This document shows positions 47,720 to 57,156 of a DNA stretch of 64,000 nucleotides, in pieces. How positions within the stretch are numbered: the stretch's first letter is position 1; each line of letters begins with the position of its first letter. The stretch is from Mycobacterium sp. D16R12 (lineage in GTDB: Bacteria; Actinomycetota; Actinomycetes; Mycobacteriales; Mycobacteriaceae): positions 1 through 64,000 of the forward strand of contig NZ_MAFC01000023.1 in the NCBI RefSeq assembly GCF_002013465.1, given 5' to 3'. A program made the position numbers and the translations under genes. Under the pieces are notes generated by a model. The model was not told where the DNA came from, made no database searches, and saw nothing but the letters and a program-made list of their open reading frames with translations.

Positions 47720-49552
47720 TCAGGCGCGTACGCCGAGCTTGCTGTTCAGGTATTCCTGGCGGCAGGCTCGGCGTGCGAGCTTTCCGCTGGTGGTGCGCGG
47801 AATCGCACCGGCCTGAACCAGCTGCACATCCGCGATGGGCAGGTTATGCCGCCGCGAGACGGCCGCCCGAATCGCATCGATAATGGGCTCTGGTGCGGCG
47901 CGGCCCGCGCCGGCAGCACGCTCGGCCACGATGACCAGCCGCTCCCCCGTACCGTTGCCCTGGTCGACGCCGGCGGGCAGCTCGTTCGCGGGTGCCGAGA
48001 AGGCCGCCACAAAACCGTGCCGCACCGCGGGTGAGGCTTCCTCGACGGTGGCCTCGATGTCCTGCGGGTAGTGGTTGCGACCGTCGATGATGACCAGGTC
48101 CTTGACCCGTCCGGTGATGAAGAGCTCACCATCCAGATAGACGCCCAGGTCTCCGGTGCGGAACCAGGTGGCACCGGGCTCGGTGCCACCGGCATGGCTG
48201 CCCTGATCGAGCCGGGCCTGCAGCTTGTTGCGGAACGAGAAGTCAGTTTCCTTGGGTCTGCCCCAATATCCGCGGCCGATGTTGTCGCCGTGCAACCAGA
48301 TCTCGCCGACTTCACCGTCGGGCAGCTCGGTGTCCGCGTTCGGGTTGACGATCACCGCCCACTGGCTGCGCGAAATCTTGCCGCAGGACACCTGCGGGAC
48401 CGCGTTTTCGTGGTCGGCGCCGACCCGTACGGCACGCCCGTCGCCCAGCTGTGCACGGTCGAGATACACCACCGAGGCCTCGGCATCGGCGTCGATGGTC
48501 GAGACGAACAGCGTCGCCTCGGCCATTCCGTAGGAGGGCTTGATGGTGGTCGGCGGCAGTCCATAGGGCCCGAAGGCGCCATTGAACTTACGAATGGAGG
48601 AGATGCTGACCGGCTCGGATCCATTGATCAGACCCGCGACATTGCTGAGGTCGAGCTCCTCGCCGTCCTTGGGCAGGCCGCGCTCGGCAGCCAGCTCGAA
48701 GGCGAAGTTCGGTGCGGCGGCGAAGGTTCGGCCGAGGTGAGCCTCGGCGGCAAGTTCCTTGATCCAGCGACCTGGCCTACGTACGAACGACACCGGAGAC
48801 ATCAGGGTGATCCGGCCGCCGCACAGCGGGAACACGATCATCAGCAGACCCATGTCGTGGTACAGCGGCAGCCAGCTGACGCTGCGGATGCCATCGTCCA
48901 GACCCACCGAGATGATCATCTGCAGCACGTTGGTCATCACCGCACGGTGGGTGATCTCGACACCGGCGGGCACCCGAGTAGATCCGGAGGTGTACTGCAG
49001 GTAGGCGATGTCGTCGGTACCCGGCGTCACCTTGACGTAGGTGGCGGCCACAGAATCGGGCACGCTGTCGACGGCGACCACACGGGGCCGCCGTTCCCGG
49101 GGTAGACCGCGCACAAATCGGCTGACGGACTCGGCGGCTGCGTTGTTGGTCAGGACCACGGTCGGCTGCGCATCGGTGAGCACCGAATCGAGTCGTTCGG
49201 AGTGGCCGGGAAGCTCCGGAGCAAACAATGGAACCGCGATGTTCCCGGCCTCGATGGCGGCATAGAAACCGACTACGTAGTCGATGCCCTGCGGGGCCAG
49301 GATCGCGACCCGATCGCCGGGGTTGGTGACTTGCTGAAGACGGGCCGCGACTGCCTGAGAGCGCTGGCCAAGCTGTGTCCAGTTGAGATCGTTGGGTTCG
49401 CCCTCGGAGTTGGCGTTGAAGTCCAGGTACCGGTAGGCCAAAGTGTCGCCCAGCTCGGCCACGGCACGCTCGAGGTAGTAGTTGACGGTGTAACCGTCTG
49501 GCAAGGTGATCGCACCTTTGCCGTCCAAGTACTCCTCAACACGTAACTTCAT
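47720..49552 (-). CDS. Fatty-acyl-AMP ligase (FadD32-like FAAL)
   Basis: 610 residues. The adenylation P-loop YTSGSTRVPAGVEI is at 187-200. The sequence is FadD32-like throughout: VSWLPLYHDMGL, FVRRPGRWIKELA, PNFAFELAAERG, KPSYGMAEATLFVST, and IDGRNHYPQDIEATVEEASP. These enzymes activate fatty acids as acyl-AMPs and hand them to polyketide synthases or acyl-carrier domains rather than to CoA. FadD32 works with Pks13 in mycolic acid synthesis, but no PKS is adjacent here, and the N-terminus differs from FadD32, so this is probably a paralogue. Candidate lipids are lipooligosaccharides, polyphleates or unknown. ATG at 49552. Confidence 0.88.
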   Translation of the reverse strand: MKLRVEEYLDGKGAITLPDGYTVNYYLERAVAELGDTLAYRYLDFNANSEGEPNDLNWTQLGQRSQAVAARLQQVTNPGDRVAILAPQGIDYVVGFYAAIEAGNIAVPLFAPELPGHSERLDSVLTDAQPTVVLTNNAAAESVSRFVRGLPRERRPRVVAVDSVPDSVAATYVKVTPGTDDIAYLQYTSGSTRVPAGVEITHRAVMTNVLQMIISVGLDDGIRSVSWLPLYHDMGLLMIVFPLCGGRITLMSPVSFVRRPGRWIKELAAEAHLGRTFAAAPNFAFELAAERGLPKDGEELDLSNVAGLINGSEPVSISSIRKFNGAFGPYGLPPTTIKPSYGMAEATLFVSTIDADAEASVVYLDRAQLGDGRAVRVGADHENAVPQVSCGKISRSQWAVIVNPNADTELPDGEVGEIWLHGDNIGRGYWGRPKETDFSFRNKLQARLDQGSHAGGTEPGATWFRTGDLGVYLDGELFITGRVKDLVIIDGRNHYPQDIEATVEEASPAVRHGFVAAFSAPANELPAGVDQGNGTGERLVIVAERAAGAGRAAPEPIIDAIRAAVSRRHNLPIADVQLVQAGAIPRTTSGKLARRACRQEYLNSKLGVRA

Positions 49553-49684
49553 GTCGACCTCGGTCTAGCTGTGGATACGGCTGGCGTCCCATGAGGGGAC
49601 GATACCGACCACACAACACCAACACGGCGCACCACACGCGGTGCGAAACGAATATGGCTACCCAATCTGATACCCCGACCTTAT

Positions 49685-49706
49685 GAGAATCCTAAGAGAA
49701 TCTTAG
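49685..49706. promoter_or_regulatory. AT-rich repeat and palindrome between FAAL and CYTH-CHAD genes
   Basis: Within the 271-bp divergent gap, GAGAATC occurs twice 11 bp apart (49685-49691 and 49696-49702). A perfect 15-bp palindrome, CTAAGAGAATCTTAG, covers 49692-49706. The block is conspicuously AT-rich against the surrounding GC-rich DNA and sits about 130 bp from either start codon. It may be an operator or part of a promoter; the binding protein is unknown. The rest of the gap shows no other feature. Confidence 0.35.
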
Positions 49707-49823
49707 ATTACCCGGTGACAAGTCGTGACCATTGTTTACCTGAATGTGGCACCGTGTCTCATACTCGCCCAAGCCCGCGCACGCCGAGCATCCCGTCCCT
49801 TCGACCGTCAGGGCACACCCCTC

Positions 49824-51311
49824 ATGCCATCTCAGCACGTCGAGGTCGAGCGGAAGTTCGACGTCACCGACGCGACCGTCAATCCATCATTCGACGGAAT
49901 CTCCGCCGTCGCGCATGTGGAGCAGCAACCCCAGCAAGAATTGAACGCGGTGTACTTTGACACGCCCGATCAGCGGCTGGCCTACCAGCGCATCACGTTG
50001 CGGCGACGCACCGGCGGCACAGACGCGGGATGGCATCTGAAGTTGCCCGCCGGGCCGGACACCCGAACCGAGCTGCGGCTCCCCCTCGACGAGGGCGACG
50101 ACGCGGATTCCCTTGCCGTCCCGGAGGAGCTGCGGGACACCGTGCTGGCGGTGGTGCGCGAGGACGAGCTGGCCCCGGTGGCCCGCATCAGCACCGTGCG
50201 CACGCTGACACGGCTGATCGGCACCGAGGGTGAGCAGCTCGCCGAGTTCTGCGATGACCAGGTGACCGCCACTCGGCTGACCGGCCAGGATTCCGATGAG
50301 GAAGCAGCCGTGCAGCGCTGGCGGGAATGGGAGCTGGAGCTATCGGCATTCGGCGACACCGCACTGTTCGACCGGGTTACCGCTCGCCTGCTGGACGCCG
50401 GAGCGGCCCCTGCCGGACACGGTTCCAAATTGGCCCGCGTTCTTGACGTGCCCGAGCGTGCGCGCCCCTCCGGTAAGGATCCGATCCAGCGCGCCCTCCT
50501 GGAGCAGTTGGATCAGCTGCTCGGCTGGGACCGCGCGGTACGGGTAGACACCGATGATTCGGTGCACCAGATGCGCGTCACCATTCGGCGGATCCGCAGT
50601 CTGTTGCAGTCCAATCCGGAGCGCTTCGGCGTCGACACGAACACCGAGCCGCTCGACGAGCTGCGTCTGCTGGCCAACATCCTCGGTGGTGCGCGTGATG
50701 CCGAGGTGCTGGCGCAGCGCTACGCCGCGGCGCTGACCGAGCTTCCCGAACCACTCATCCGGGGCCCGGTGCACGAACGTTTGGTGGACGCGGCCAGGCA
50801 GCACTACGACAACGGGTTACGCCGCTCGTTGGCGGCAATGCGCAGTCATCGCTACTTCCGGCTGCTCGATTCACTGGACACGCTGGTCGCTTCCGCGGGC
50901 CCGGCATCGGACACCCATCACTCGGATGAGGGCGGAACGCTCGATGCCGCGTACCGCAAGGTGCGCCGTGCGGCGCGGGCGGCGGCGCGCGCCGAAGGCG
51001 AGTATCGCGACGAGGCCCTGCATCGCATCCGCAAGTCGGCCAAGCGGTTGCGCTACGTGGCCAGTGCCGAGGGTGCCAAGCGAGTCTCGCAAGCCGCCAA
51101 GGACATTCAGGAACTGCTGGGTGAGCATCAGGACAGCACGGTAAGTCGCGCGTATCTGGCCACACAGGCCGCCGAGGCGCACACCGCCGGCGAGGACACC
51201 TTCACCTATGGGGTGCTGTACCAGCGTGAGCACGACGCCGCCGAGACCGCACGCCACCAGGTGGAGGCAACACTCAAGGCGCTGCGTCAGGCCGTGCGCC
51301 ACAAGAAGTGA
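49824..51311 (+). CDS. CYTH-CHAD domain protein (Rv2226-like)
   Basis: 495 residues. The N-terminal CYTH triphosphate-tunnel domain (about 1-210) opens with the ExExK motif at 7-11 (EVERK). The C-terminal CHAD helical domain (about 225-490) has the conserved histidine-arginine helices, such as VHQMRVTIRRIRSLL (His248) and ALHRIRKSAKRLRYVA. CYTH domains bind or hydrolyse triphosphates, and CHAD domains bind polyphosphate, so a polyphosphate or triphosphatase role is likely. The ATG at 49824 was chosen because the CYTH domain begins there; the reading frame upstream has no similarity. It abuts the convergent RNB gene stop-to-stop (TGATCA). Confidence 0.88.
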   Translation: MPSQHVEVERKFDVTDATVNPSFDGISAVAHVEQQPQQELNAVYFDTPDQRLAYQRITLRRRTGGTDAGWHLKLPAGPDTRTELRLPLDEGDDADSLAVPEELRDTVLAVVREDELAPVARISTVRTLTRLIGTEGEQLAEFCDDQVTATRLTGQDSDEEAAVQRWREWELELSAFGDTALFDRVTARLLDAGAAPAGHGSKLARVLDVPERARPSGKDPIQRALLEQLDQLLGWDRAVRVDTDDSVHQMRVTIRRIRSLLQSNPERFGVDTNTEPLDELRLLANILGGARDAEVLAQRYAAALTELPEPLIRGPVHERLVDAARQHYDNGLRRSLAAMRSHRYFRLLDSLDTLVASAGPASDTHHSDEGGTLDAAYRKVRRAARAAARAEGEYRDEALHRIRKSAKRLRYVASAEGAKRVSQAAKDIQELLGEHQDSTVSRAYLATQAAEAHTAGEDTFTYGVLYQREHDAAETARHQVEATLKALRQAVRHKK

Positions 51312-52736
51312 TCAGCTGCCGTCTGCCGGGAAGCCGAAAAGCACGGTCCGGGTGTCCGGATTCGCTTCACGCAGCGTGAGTTTGGCGCGTTGCCCCTCGG
51401 GCGGATTGCCCTCGCAGCGGGCAAGAATCGGCGGATCGGTGACGAAAACCTCTGCGGCTCGCTTCTTCTCGGCGCCTCGTAGCACTGCCGAATCGAAGGT
51501 CTGACCCTTCTGCGGGGCGAGCACGGTGGCCTCGGTGAGGTCCACACACGCCTGCTCCACCTTGTTGGCCAGCGCATTCGAGGTCAGCAGCGATGATCTG
51601 ACGTCTGCCAGGCCATCGCGTGCCCACTGCGGCACCGGCGTGCCCGCGGACAACGCCAGGCAGATCTCGGTGGCGAACCGGTCTCCCAGCCGGCGAAGCG
51701 GTGCGGTCACGTGCGCGTAGGGGGCGGCGATACCCGCATGCCCCGCGGCCTGGTCATCCGGACGTTTTCCGTCGAAGACCAAATAGGAAGCACCCCGCAG
51801 GAGCGTGGTCGCCTGCGTCATCATCGCCAATGTTGTTGTAGCGCAGGGATCCAGCGCGGCCAGCTGTGCCCCGATCGGGGTGTCACTCGCCCAGGGCAGC
51901 CCGAGCGCCTCGGCGGTGCGACGGATCCATCGGCGCACATCGCCGTCCGCGGGCGGCAGCGTGCGCAGGATGCCGATGCCACCGTCGAGCATGATCTGCG
52001 CCGCGCAGATCCCGGTGAGCAGTGATATCTGCGCGTTCCAACCGTCGGTTTCAGTGCGCGCCTCGATGCCGAGCTCCCAGTCACCGCTCGGGCCGCGCAG
52101 CACCTCCTGCTCGGGGAGGTTCAACTCGATGGCCCCCCTGGCCAGTCCGAGATCTCTTCTCTTGCGCCCGAATTCAGGGAGCGCCGCGATCGAGGGATGC
52201 GGGTCACCGGCATCCGCCGCGTCCTGGGCCTCCCGGTAGGTCAGCTGCCGTATGGATTTCACCAGGGCGCGTTGGACGCTCCAGCTGACCGGGTTGGCAT
52301 CGCCATCGGTTTCGATGCGCCACAGCGCGGCCGGCCGAATCTCGTTGGGCAGCAAGCTCGCCGATCCCTCGGAAAACACCAGGGGGTGCAGCGGCACCGA
52401 ACCGTCAGGCAGGTAGATGGTCTCGCCACGCTTGCGGGCCTCACCGTCCAAGGCGCTGCCGGGTTCGATCTGCGCGGCGACGTCGGCGATGGCGTAGTGC
52501 AGCAGGTAACCGTTGTCGGTGCGTTCCAGGTGCATGGCCTGATCCAGATCACGCGATCCGGGCGGGTCGATGGTGACCAACTCCAGATCGGTGCGGTCGA
52601 TGCGTTCCGCGCGGTGACGGTCAACGGCCTGGGCGGCGTCGCGCTGCGCGTCCGGGCCGAATTCGGTGGGCAGCGCGAACTCCGCACGGATGCCGTCGAA
52701 GCTGAGGTCACGGGCGACCAGGCGCTTCAACGTCAC
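51312..52736 (-). CDS. RNB-domain exoribonuclease (RNase II/R family)
   Basis: About 474 residues. The RNB catalytic domain is shown by VTIDPPGSRDLDQAMHLERT, whose acidic residues bind the metals, by HYAIADVAAQI, and by APYAHVTAPLRRLGDRF near residue 370. There is no obvious N-terminal cold-shock pair and only a short tail after the RNB domain, so it is a compact member. The GTG at 52736 (or 52739) is the usable start; upstream codons in this frame lie within the RNase P RNA gene and must be excluded. The start is 20 bp beyond the 3' end of rnpB on the same strand, so read-through co-transcription is plausible. Confidence 0.85.
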   Translation of the reverse strand: MTLKRLVARDLSFDGIRAEFALPTEFGPDAQRDAAQAVDRHRAERIDRTDLELVTIDPPGSRDLDQAMHLERTDNGYLLHYAIADVAAQIEPGSALDGEARKRGETIYLPDGSVPLHPLVFSEGSASLLPNEIRPAALWRIETDGDANPVSWSVQRALVKSIRQLTYREAQDAADAGDPHPSIAALPEFGRKRRDLGLARGAIELNLPEQEVLRGPSGDWELGIEARTETDGWNAQISLLTGICAAQIMLDGGIGILRTLPPADGDVRRWIRRTAEALGLPWASDTPIGAQLAALDPCATTTLAMMTQATTLLRGASYLVFDGKRPDDQAAGHAGIAAPYAHVTAPLRRLGDRFATEICLALSAGTPVPQWARDGLADVRSSLLTSNALANKVEQACVDLTEATVLAPQKGQTFDSAVLRGAEKKRAAEVFVTDPPILARCEGNPPEGQRAKLTLREANPDTRTVLFGFPADGS

Positions 52737-52756
52737 CACGTCAGGGTAGTGCGAGG

Positions 52757-53180
<424 letters not shown>

Positions 53181-53214
53181 GCGCGGTCATCGTACTCGTG
53201 ACAAGCTCATCGCC

Positions 53215-53598
53215 ATGACGACAACAGCTCGACTGGGCGCGATATCGATCGACTGTGCGGATCCGGCGGCACTGGCCCGGTTCTACCAGCAGGTGCTTGA
53301 CCTGGAGATTCTGTTCGAGAGCCCGGATATGGTCGCACTGAAGGGTGCCGTCGTGCTGCTGACGTTTCAGCGGGTGGCAGACCATCAGCCGCCGCAGTGG
53401 CCGGTGGGTGCGCTACCGAAACAACTACACCTCGAGCTGGCGGCGGCAGACCTGGATGCCGAAGAGGCGCGCATCCTCGGTCTCGGGGCGACCAAGGCCG
53501 AAACCCAGCCGAATCCGGGTGGATGGCGGGTGCTGATCGACCCGGCCGGTCACCCGTTCTGCATCACCAACCTCATCCCCGAGGGCACCTATTCCTGA
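53215..53598 (+). CDS. VOC-superfamily (glyoxalase/bleomycin-resistance fold) protein
   Basis: 127 residues. Paired beta-alpha-beta modules are suggested by LGAISIDCADPAALARFYQQVL at the start and HLELAAADLDAEEARILGLG in the second half, ending with WRVLIDPAGHPFCITNL. The residues His and Glu in HLELA and the DPAGHPF loop are the usual metal-site positions. Members include glyoxalases, dioxygenases and resistance proteins, so no substrate is given. The ATG at 53215 is 34 bp from the divergent rnpB 5' end, so the two must share an overlapping promoter region. Confidence 0.82.
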   Translation: MTTTARLGAISIDCADPAALARFYQQVLDLEILFESPDMVALKGAVVLLTFQRVADHQPPQWPVGALPKQLHLELAAADLDAEEARILGLGATKAETQPNPGGWRVLIDPAGHPFCITNLIPEGTYS

Positions 53599-53641
53599 CC
53601 GTCTACTGACGCGAACCGCCATCTACGTGTGACGATGAGGC

Positions 53642-54565
53642 ATGAACAGTGCAAACAAGCTGTTCGTTCGAGCGACGGGGCTCATTGTCCTCGTCGCACT
53701 GTTGGTCGTGTCGCTGCGCAGCTATCTGCCAGACCCAGCGCTTCTCCCCCGGTCCGAGGAACCTCGCGCTGAGCCTCGTTCAATAGCCTTGCAGCTCTTG
53801 CTGTGTGGTGTGGTAGCCGTACTCATCCTGTTGAGCCTGCGGCGGCGGGGCGCTGGAATGCCAGTGGGGACCGACAGCCCGTCGTATTTGCGGTTACGGG
53901 GGTTGACCCGGCGCGAGGCGCTCATTGCCGCAGCCAGTGTTCTCGTCCTGGTGGGTGCGGGGTGGGTATCGCTCTACCTGACCAGGCAGACGGGCGATTC
54001 TCCGGTGCGAGAGCCTGCCCCGGGCACCTCCGAACCGCGGCCGGCCGGCGAGGCCGCGCCCGATAAGACGTCGGGCAACGCACCGGGACGCGAGGAACCC
54101 GGCGCGCCTATGGTGATCCTCGGCGTGGTGTTGATCGGCATCGTCGTGATGATCTTCGTGCTGAGACGCAACGATCCGGACGCCCTGGATGCCGGTGGCG
54201 ACCACTCCTCGGAATCCGAAGGCGCCGATGCCACACCAGGATCCCTCGCCCATCTCGTCGAACTCGGTCTCGCCGAGGTCGCCGAGCCGGGCCGAGATCC
54301 ACGCGCGTCGATCATTGCCTGCTACGCGGCCATGGAGCAGGGACTCACGGCGGCACCCGAGGCGGCACCACTTGCCTCGGACACCCCGTCGGAAGTCTTG
54401 CAGCGGGCGGTCCATATCGGCGCTCTGCAATCGCATGCGGGTACCCAGCTCGTATCGCTCTTCTCCGAAGCTCGTTTCAGCCCGCACCAGATGACCCACA
54501 CCGATCGTGAGTCCGCGGTGCGCTGGCTGCAGAACGTGTTGGATGACCTTCGGAGTAGGCAATGA
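53642..54565 (+). CDS. Membrane protein with C-terminal DUF4129 domain (Rv3166c-like)
   Basis: 307 residues. Four predicted membrane segments are present: near residues 10-25, 50-65, 92-112 (EALIAAASVLVLVGAGWV) and 155-178 (MVILGVVLIGIVVMIFVL). A Pro/Glu/Gly-rich loop lies between the last two. The C-terminal cytoplasmic DUF4129 part includes DPRASIIACYAAMEQGL and the HMTHTD-like SPHQMTHTDRESAVRWLQ. DUF4129 genes usually sit with moxR and DUF58 genes, as here. First gene of a five-gene, mostly overlapping operon. Lengths and order match Rv3166c-Rv3162c as I recall them. Function unknown. Confidence 0.8.
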   Translation: MNSANKLFVRATGLIVLVALLVVSLRSYLPDPALLPRSEEPRAEPRSIALQLLLCGVVAVLILLSLRRRGAGMPVGTDSPSYLRLRGLTRREALIAAASVLVLVGAGWVSLYLTRQTGDSPVREPAPGTSEPRPAGEAAPDKTSGNAPGREEPGAPMVILGVVLIGIVVMIFVLRRNDPDALDAGGDHSSESEGADATPGSLAHLVELGLAEVAEPGRDPRASIIACYAAMEQGLTAAPEAAPLASDTPSEVLQRAVHIGALQSHAGTQLVSLFSEARFSPHQMTHTDRESAVRWLQNVLDDLRSRQ

Positions 54566-55047
54566 AATGGTTGGTGCCGGCCGTGCTGCTGGTGGTGATC
54601 TTGGCCGAAGCGTGTGTAGCGGCCAGTCCGCTGCGCTCCCTCACTCTCCCCATCACCGGCGCGGTGGTCGCGGTCGCCCTGTACTTGCTGTGGCGACAAC
54701 TGCGAAGTGCGCCTGAACCGAAGCCTTTGCCCCCGGCCGGCCTTTCGGCCGACGAGACATTGCACCGATGGCTGGCCCGTGCCGAGGCCAGGATCAGTTG
54801 GGCCGAACGGACCCGCGGAGACTGGGATCGGCATCTGCGGCCACTGATAGCAGCCGATTTCGAAACTGCGGCGGGTCATCGGCAGTCAAAAGATCGAGCC
54901 GCGCTCGCCGCGACCGGCCGCATGATGTTCGGCCCCGAACTATGGCGTTGGGTCGACCCGAACGGCACGTCGCATGAGGATCGCGCCGAGCCCGCGCCCG
55001 GCCGCGCCGTACTGCAATCGATACTCGAACGATTGGAGCAGATGTGA
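54562..55047 (+). CDS. Small membrane protein of the moxR3-type operon (Rv3165c-like)
   Basis: 161 residues. Two close N-terminal helices (about 3-22 and 28-47) are followed by a cytoplasmic domain with LSADETLHRWLARAEARISWAERTRGDWDRHLRPLIA and FGPELWRWVDPN. The ATG overlaps the upstream stop by 4 bp, and the moxR GTG overlaps its own stop by 4 bp, so all are translationally coupled. No known domain is recognised. The matching position and size of Rv3165c support it being a real, conserved gene. Confidence 0.78.
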   Translation: MKWLVPAVLLVVILAEACVAASPLRSLTLPITGAVVAVALYLLWRQLRSAPEPKPLPPAGLSADETLHRWLARAEARISWAERTRGDWDRHLRPLIAADFETAAGHRQSKDRAALAATGRMMFGPELWRWVDPNGTSHEDRAEPAPGRAVLQSILERLEQM

Positions 55048-56006
55048 CGACACTTCCCGTCGCCGTCGCGACCCAGCACGCGGATGCGGTGCTGACCGAA
55101 ATCGAACGGGTTGTTGTCGGAAAACGCGGTGCGCTACAACTGATTCTGCTGACGATCCTCGCACGCGGGCATGTCCTCATCGAGGATCTACCGGGTCTGG
55201 GCAAGACATTGATCGCCCGATCATTCGCGGCCGCGCTGGGGCTCGATTTCACCCGGGTGCAGTTCACTCCCGATCTGCTGCCCGCCGATCTGCTGGGCTC
55301 CACGATCTACGACATGTCTTCGGGTCTGTTCGAGTTCCGGACCGGGCCCATCTTCACGAATCTCTTACTAGCAGATGAGATCAACCGAACTCCACCCAAG
55401 ACACAATCGGCGCTGCTGGAAGCGATGGCCGAGGGGCAGGTGAGCATCGACGGCGAAACTCGCAGACTGCCAGCACCATTCGTGGTGCTGGCGACGGACA
55501 ATCCCATTGAGTATGAGGGAACTTATCCGCTACCGGAGGCCCAACTGGACCGGTTCGCGATCCGGCTGCAATTGGGATATCTGAGCGAGGACCTCGAGAT
55601 CGAAATGCTGCAGCGGCGATTGAGCCGCGGATCAGTGCAGCCGACCGTGTCGCAAGTGATCGCCTCCGAAGACCTTGTGATGATGCGGGAAGCGGTGGAA
55701 CACGTTTCGGTGCATCCGGATGTCCTTCGCTACATTGTCGCGCTGGCCGCCGCGACGCGAACCCACTCACATGTCGAGGTCGGTGCCAGTCCGCGCGCCG
55801 AGCTCGACCTGGTGCAGATGTCGCGCGCCCGGGCCATGCTGCTCGGCCGCGATTTTGTGATACCCGAGGACGTCAAAGCGCTCGCGGTGCCAGCTATCGC
55901 GCACCGGATCAGTCTGCGTCCCGAGATGTGGGTACGCCGTATCACCGGCGCGCACGTGGTCGACGAGCTGCTGCACCGGCTGCCGGTACCGCGAGCGTCC
56001 GGATGA
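55044..56006 (+). CDS. moxR3: MoxR-family AAA+ ATPase (MoxR3-like)
   Basis: 320 residues. Walker A is LPGLGKTLIARSF (Lys54), Walker B is LLADEINRTPPKTQ (Asp111, Glu112), and the sensor region is VVLATDNPIEYEGTYPLPEAQLDRF. The C-terminal lid contains RPEMWVRRITGAHVV. MoxR ATPases act as chaperones that mature or activate partner proteins, usually with a von Willebrand-like DUF58 protein encoded next door. The start GTG and stop both overlap neighbours by 4 bp. It resembles MoxR3 of M. tuberculosis in length and operon context. The symbol is by homology. Confidence 0.9.
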   Translation: MTTLPVAVATQHADAVLTEIERVVVGKRGALQLILLTILARGHVLIEDLPGLGKTLIARSFAAALGLDFTRVQFTPDLLPADLLGSTIYDMSSGLFEFRTGPIFTNLLLADEINRTPPKTQSALLEAMAEGQVSIDGETRRLPAPFVVLATDNPIEYEGTYPLPEAQLDRFAIRLQLGYLSEDLEIEMLQRRLSRGSVQPTVSQVIASEDLVMMREAVEHVSVHPDVLRYIVALAAATRTHSHVEVGASPRAELDLVQMSRARAMLLGRDFVIPEDVKALAVPAIAHRISLRPEMWVRRITGAHVVDELLHRLPVPRASG

Positions 56007-57156
56007 TCAGTTGGCGCGCGTCCCCGCTGACATCGGCGCTGGCTGCCTGCACCGGCGTCGCGTTGACGCTGGCGATGGTCACGGGTCGATGGCAGCTGGT
56101 GGTTTTCGCGGCCCCCTTCCTCGGCGTCCTCGTCGGTGCCTCCAGACGTCCCGAGGGTGGTCGAGTGTGGGTTTCCGACGAGCCAGAACCGTTACGGTGC
56201 TTGGAGTCCGAGACGGTAACCATCACCACGTCGATCGAATCGGCCGAACCTGCCGTGGTCCGTCGGCTGCACCCGGCACCCGTGGATGGTCTGCACATCG
56301 AGGTGGATAAGGCAACGGCGCCCAACCAGCTCACGATGCGCGTGTCGGCTGAACGCTGGGGCCGGTACACCATTGCGGTTCAGGTTCACACGGTGTCGAC
56401 GTCCGGCCTGTGGGCCGGTGCCCCGGTGACATTGCCTGCCGCGGAGCTGCGCGTGTATCCATTGGCAGACCCGCAAGACGTCGCGCTGCCGCCTTCCGAC
56501 CTTCCCGACCGGATCGGCACCCACCTGACGCGGCACCATGGACCGGGCGTCGAATACGCGGATATCCGTGAGTACGTCCCGGGTGACTCACTGCGAACGG
56601 TCAATTGGAGGGTCAGCGCGCGGCGGGGAAGGTTGCATGTCACCGACCGGCTCACCGACCGGTCCGCCGATGTGATCGTTCTGATCGACGCCTATCCCCA
56701 GCCATCTGGCCCGGCGACAACGGCGACGGAGCGATCCGCACGTGGCGCGGCCCAGCTGGTGCAGTCGGTGTTGCAGCGTGGAGATCGGGCGGGCGTTGTC
56801 CTGTTGGGCAGCGCTCCGCGTTGGCTTGCTCCCGATATCGGCCGCCACCAGTTTTATCGCCTGCTTGATGCCGTTCTGGATGCCGGAGAATGGCATTCGC
56901 ACAGCAGTAGCGCGCTTGCGCCGCGCGCCGCCGGCGGCGCGGGCACCCGGTGCTGGTCGTTGACGTGCTCGATCGCTTGCCCTTCCGCGAGGAACCCGAT
57001 CCGATCGTCGCCCGCTGGTGGCGGTTGGAACGTTCACGGATGTACCGCAATATCGCCGTGACGGGAGTCGACGTGATCGGCTGGAGTCATGACTCCGGAC
57101 TCAACCACGCAATGCACCTGATGCCGCAGCGCCCGCGAATGGCACGGCGCCGATGA
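56003..57156 (+). pseudogene. DUF58-family (MoxR partner) gene, frameshifted (Rv3163c-like)
   Basis: The 5' part, from the ATG overlapping the moxR stop, encodes two N-terminal helices and the DUF58 core (YVPGDSLRTVNWRVSARRGR, then DVIVLIDAYP). This frame then runs into sequence unlike DUF58 (GTRCWSLTCSIACPS) and stops at 57061. From about 56930 a different frame continues the family: GHPVLVVDVLDRLPFREE, then RSRMYRNIAVTGVDVIGW, and ends at 57156, where it overlaps the next gene by 4 bp. The break lies in the GC-rich repeat around 56905-56935. The joined coding length is about 384 codons against roughly 420 in the homologue, so a deletion that is not a multiple of three is likely. An assembly error is possible. 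Confidence 0.75.
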
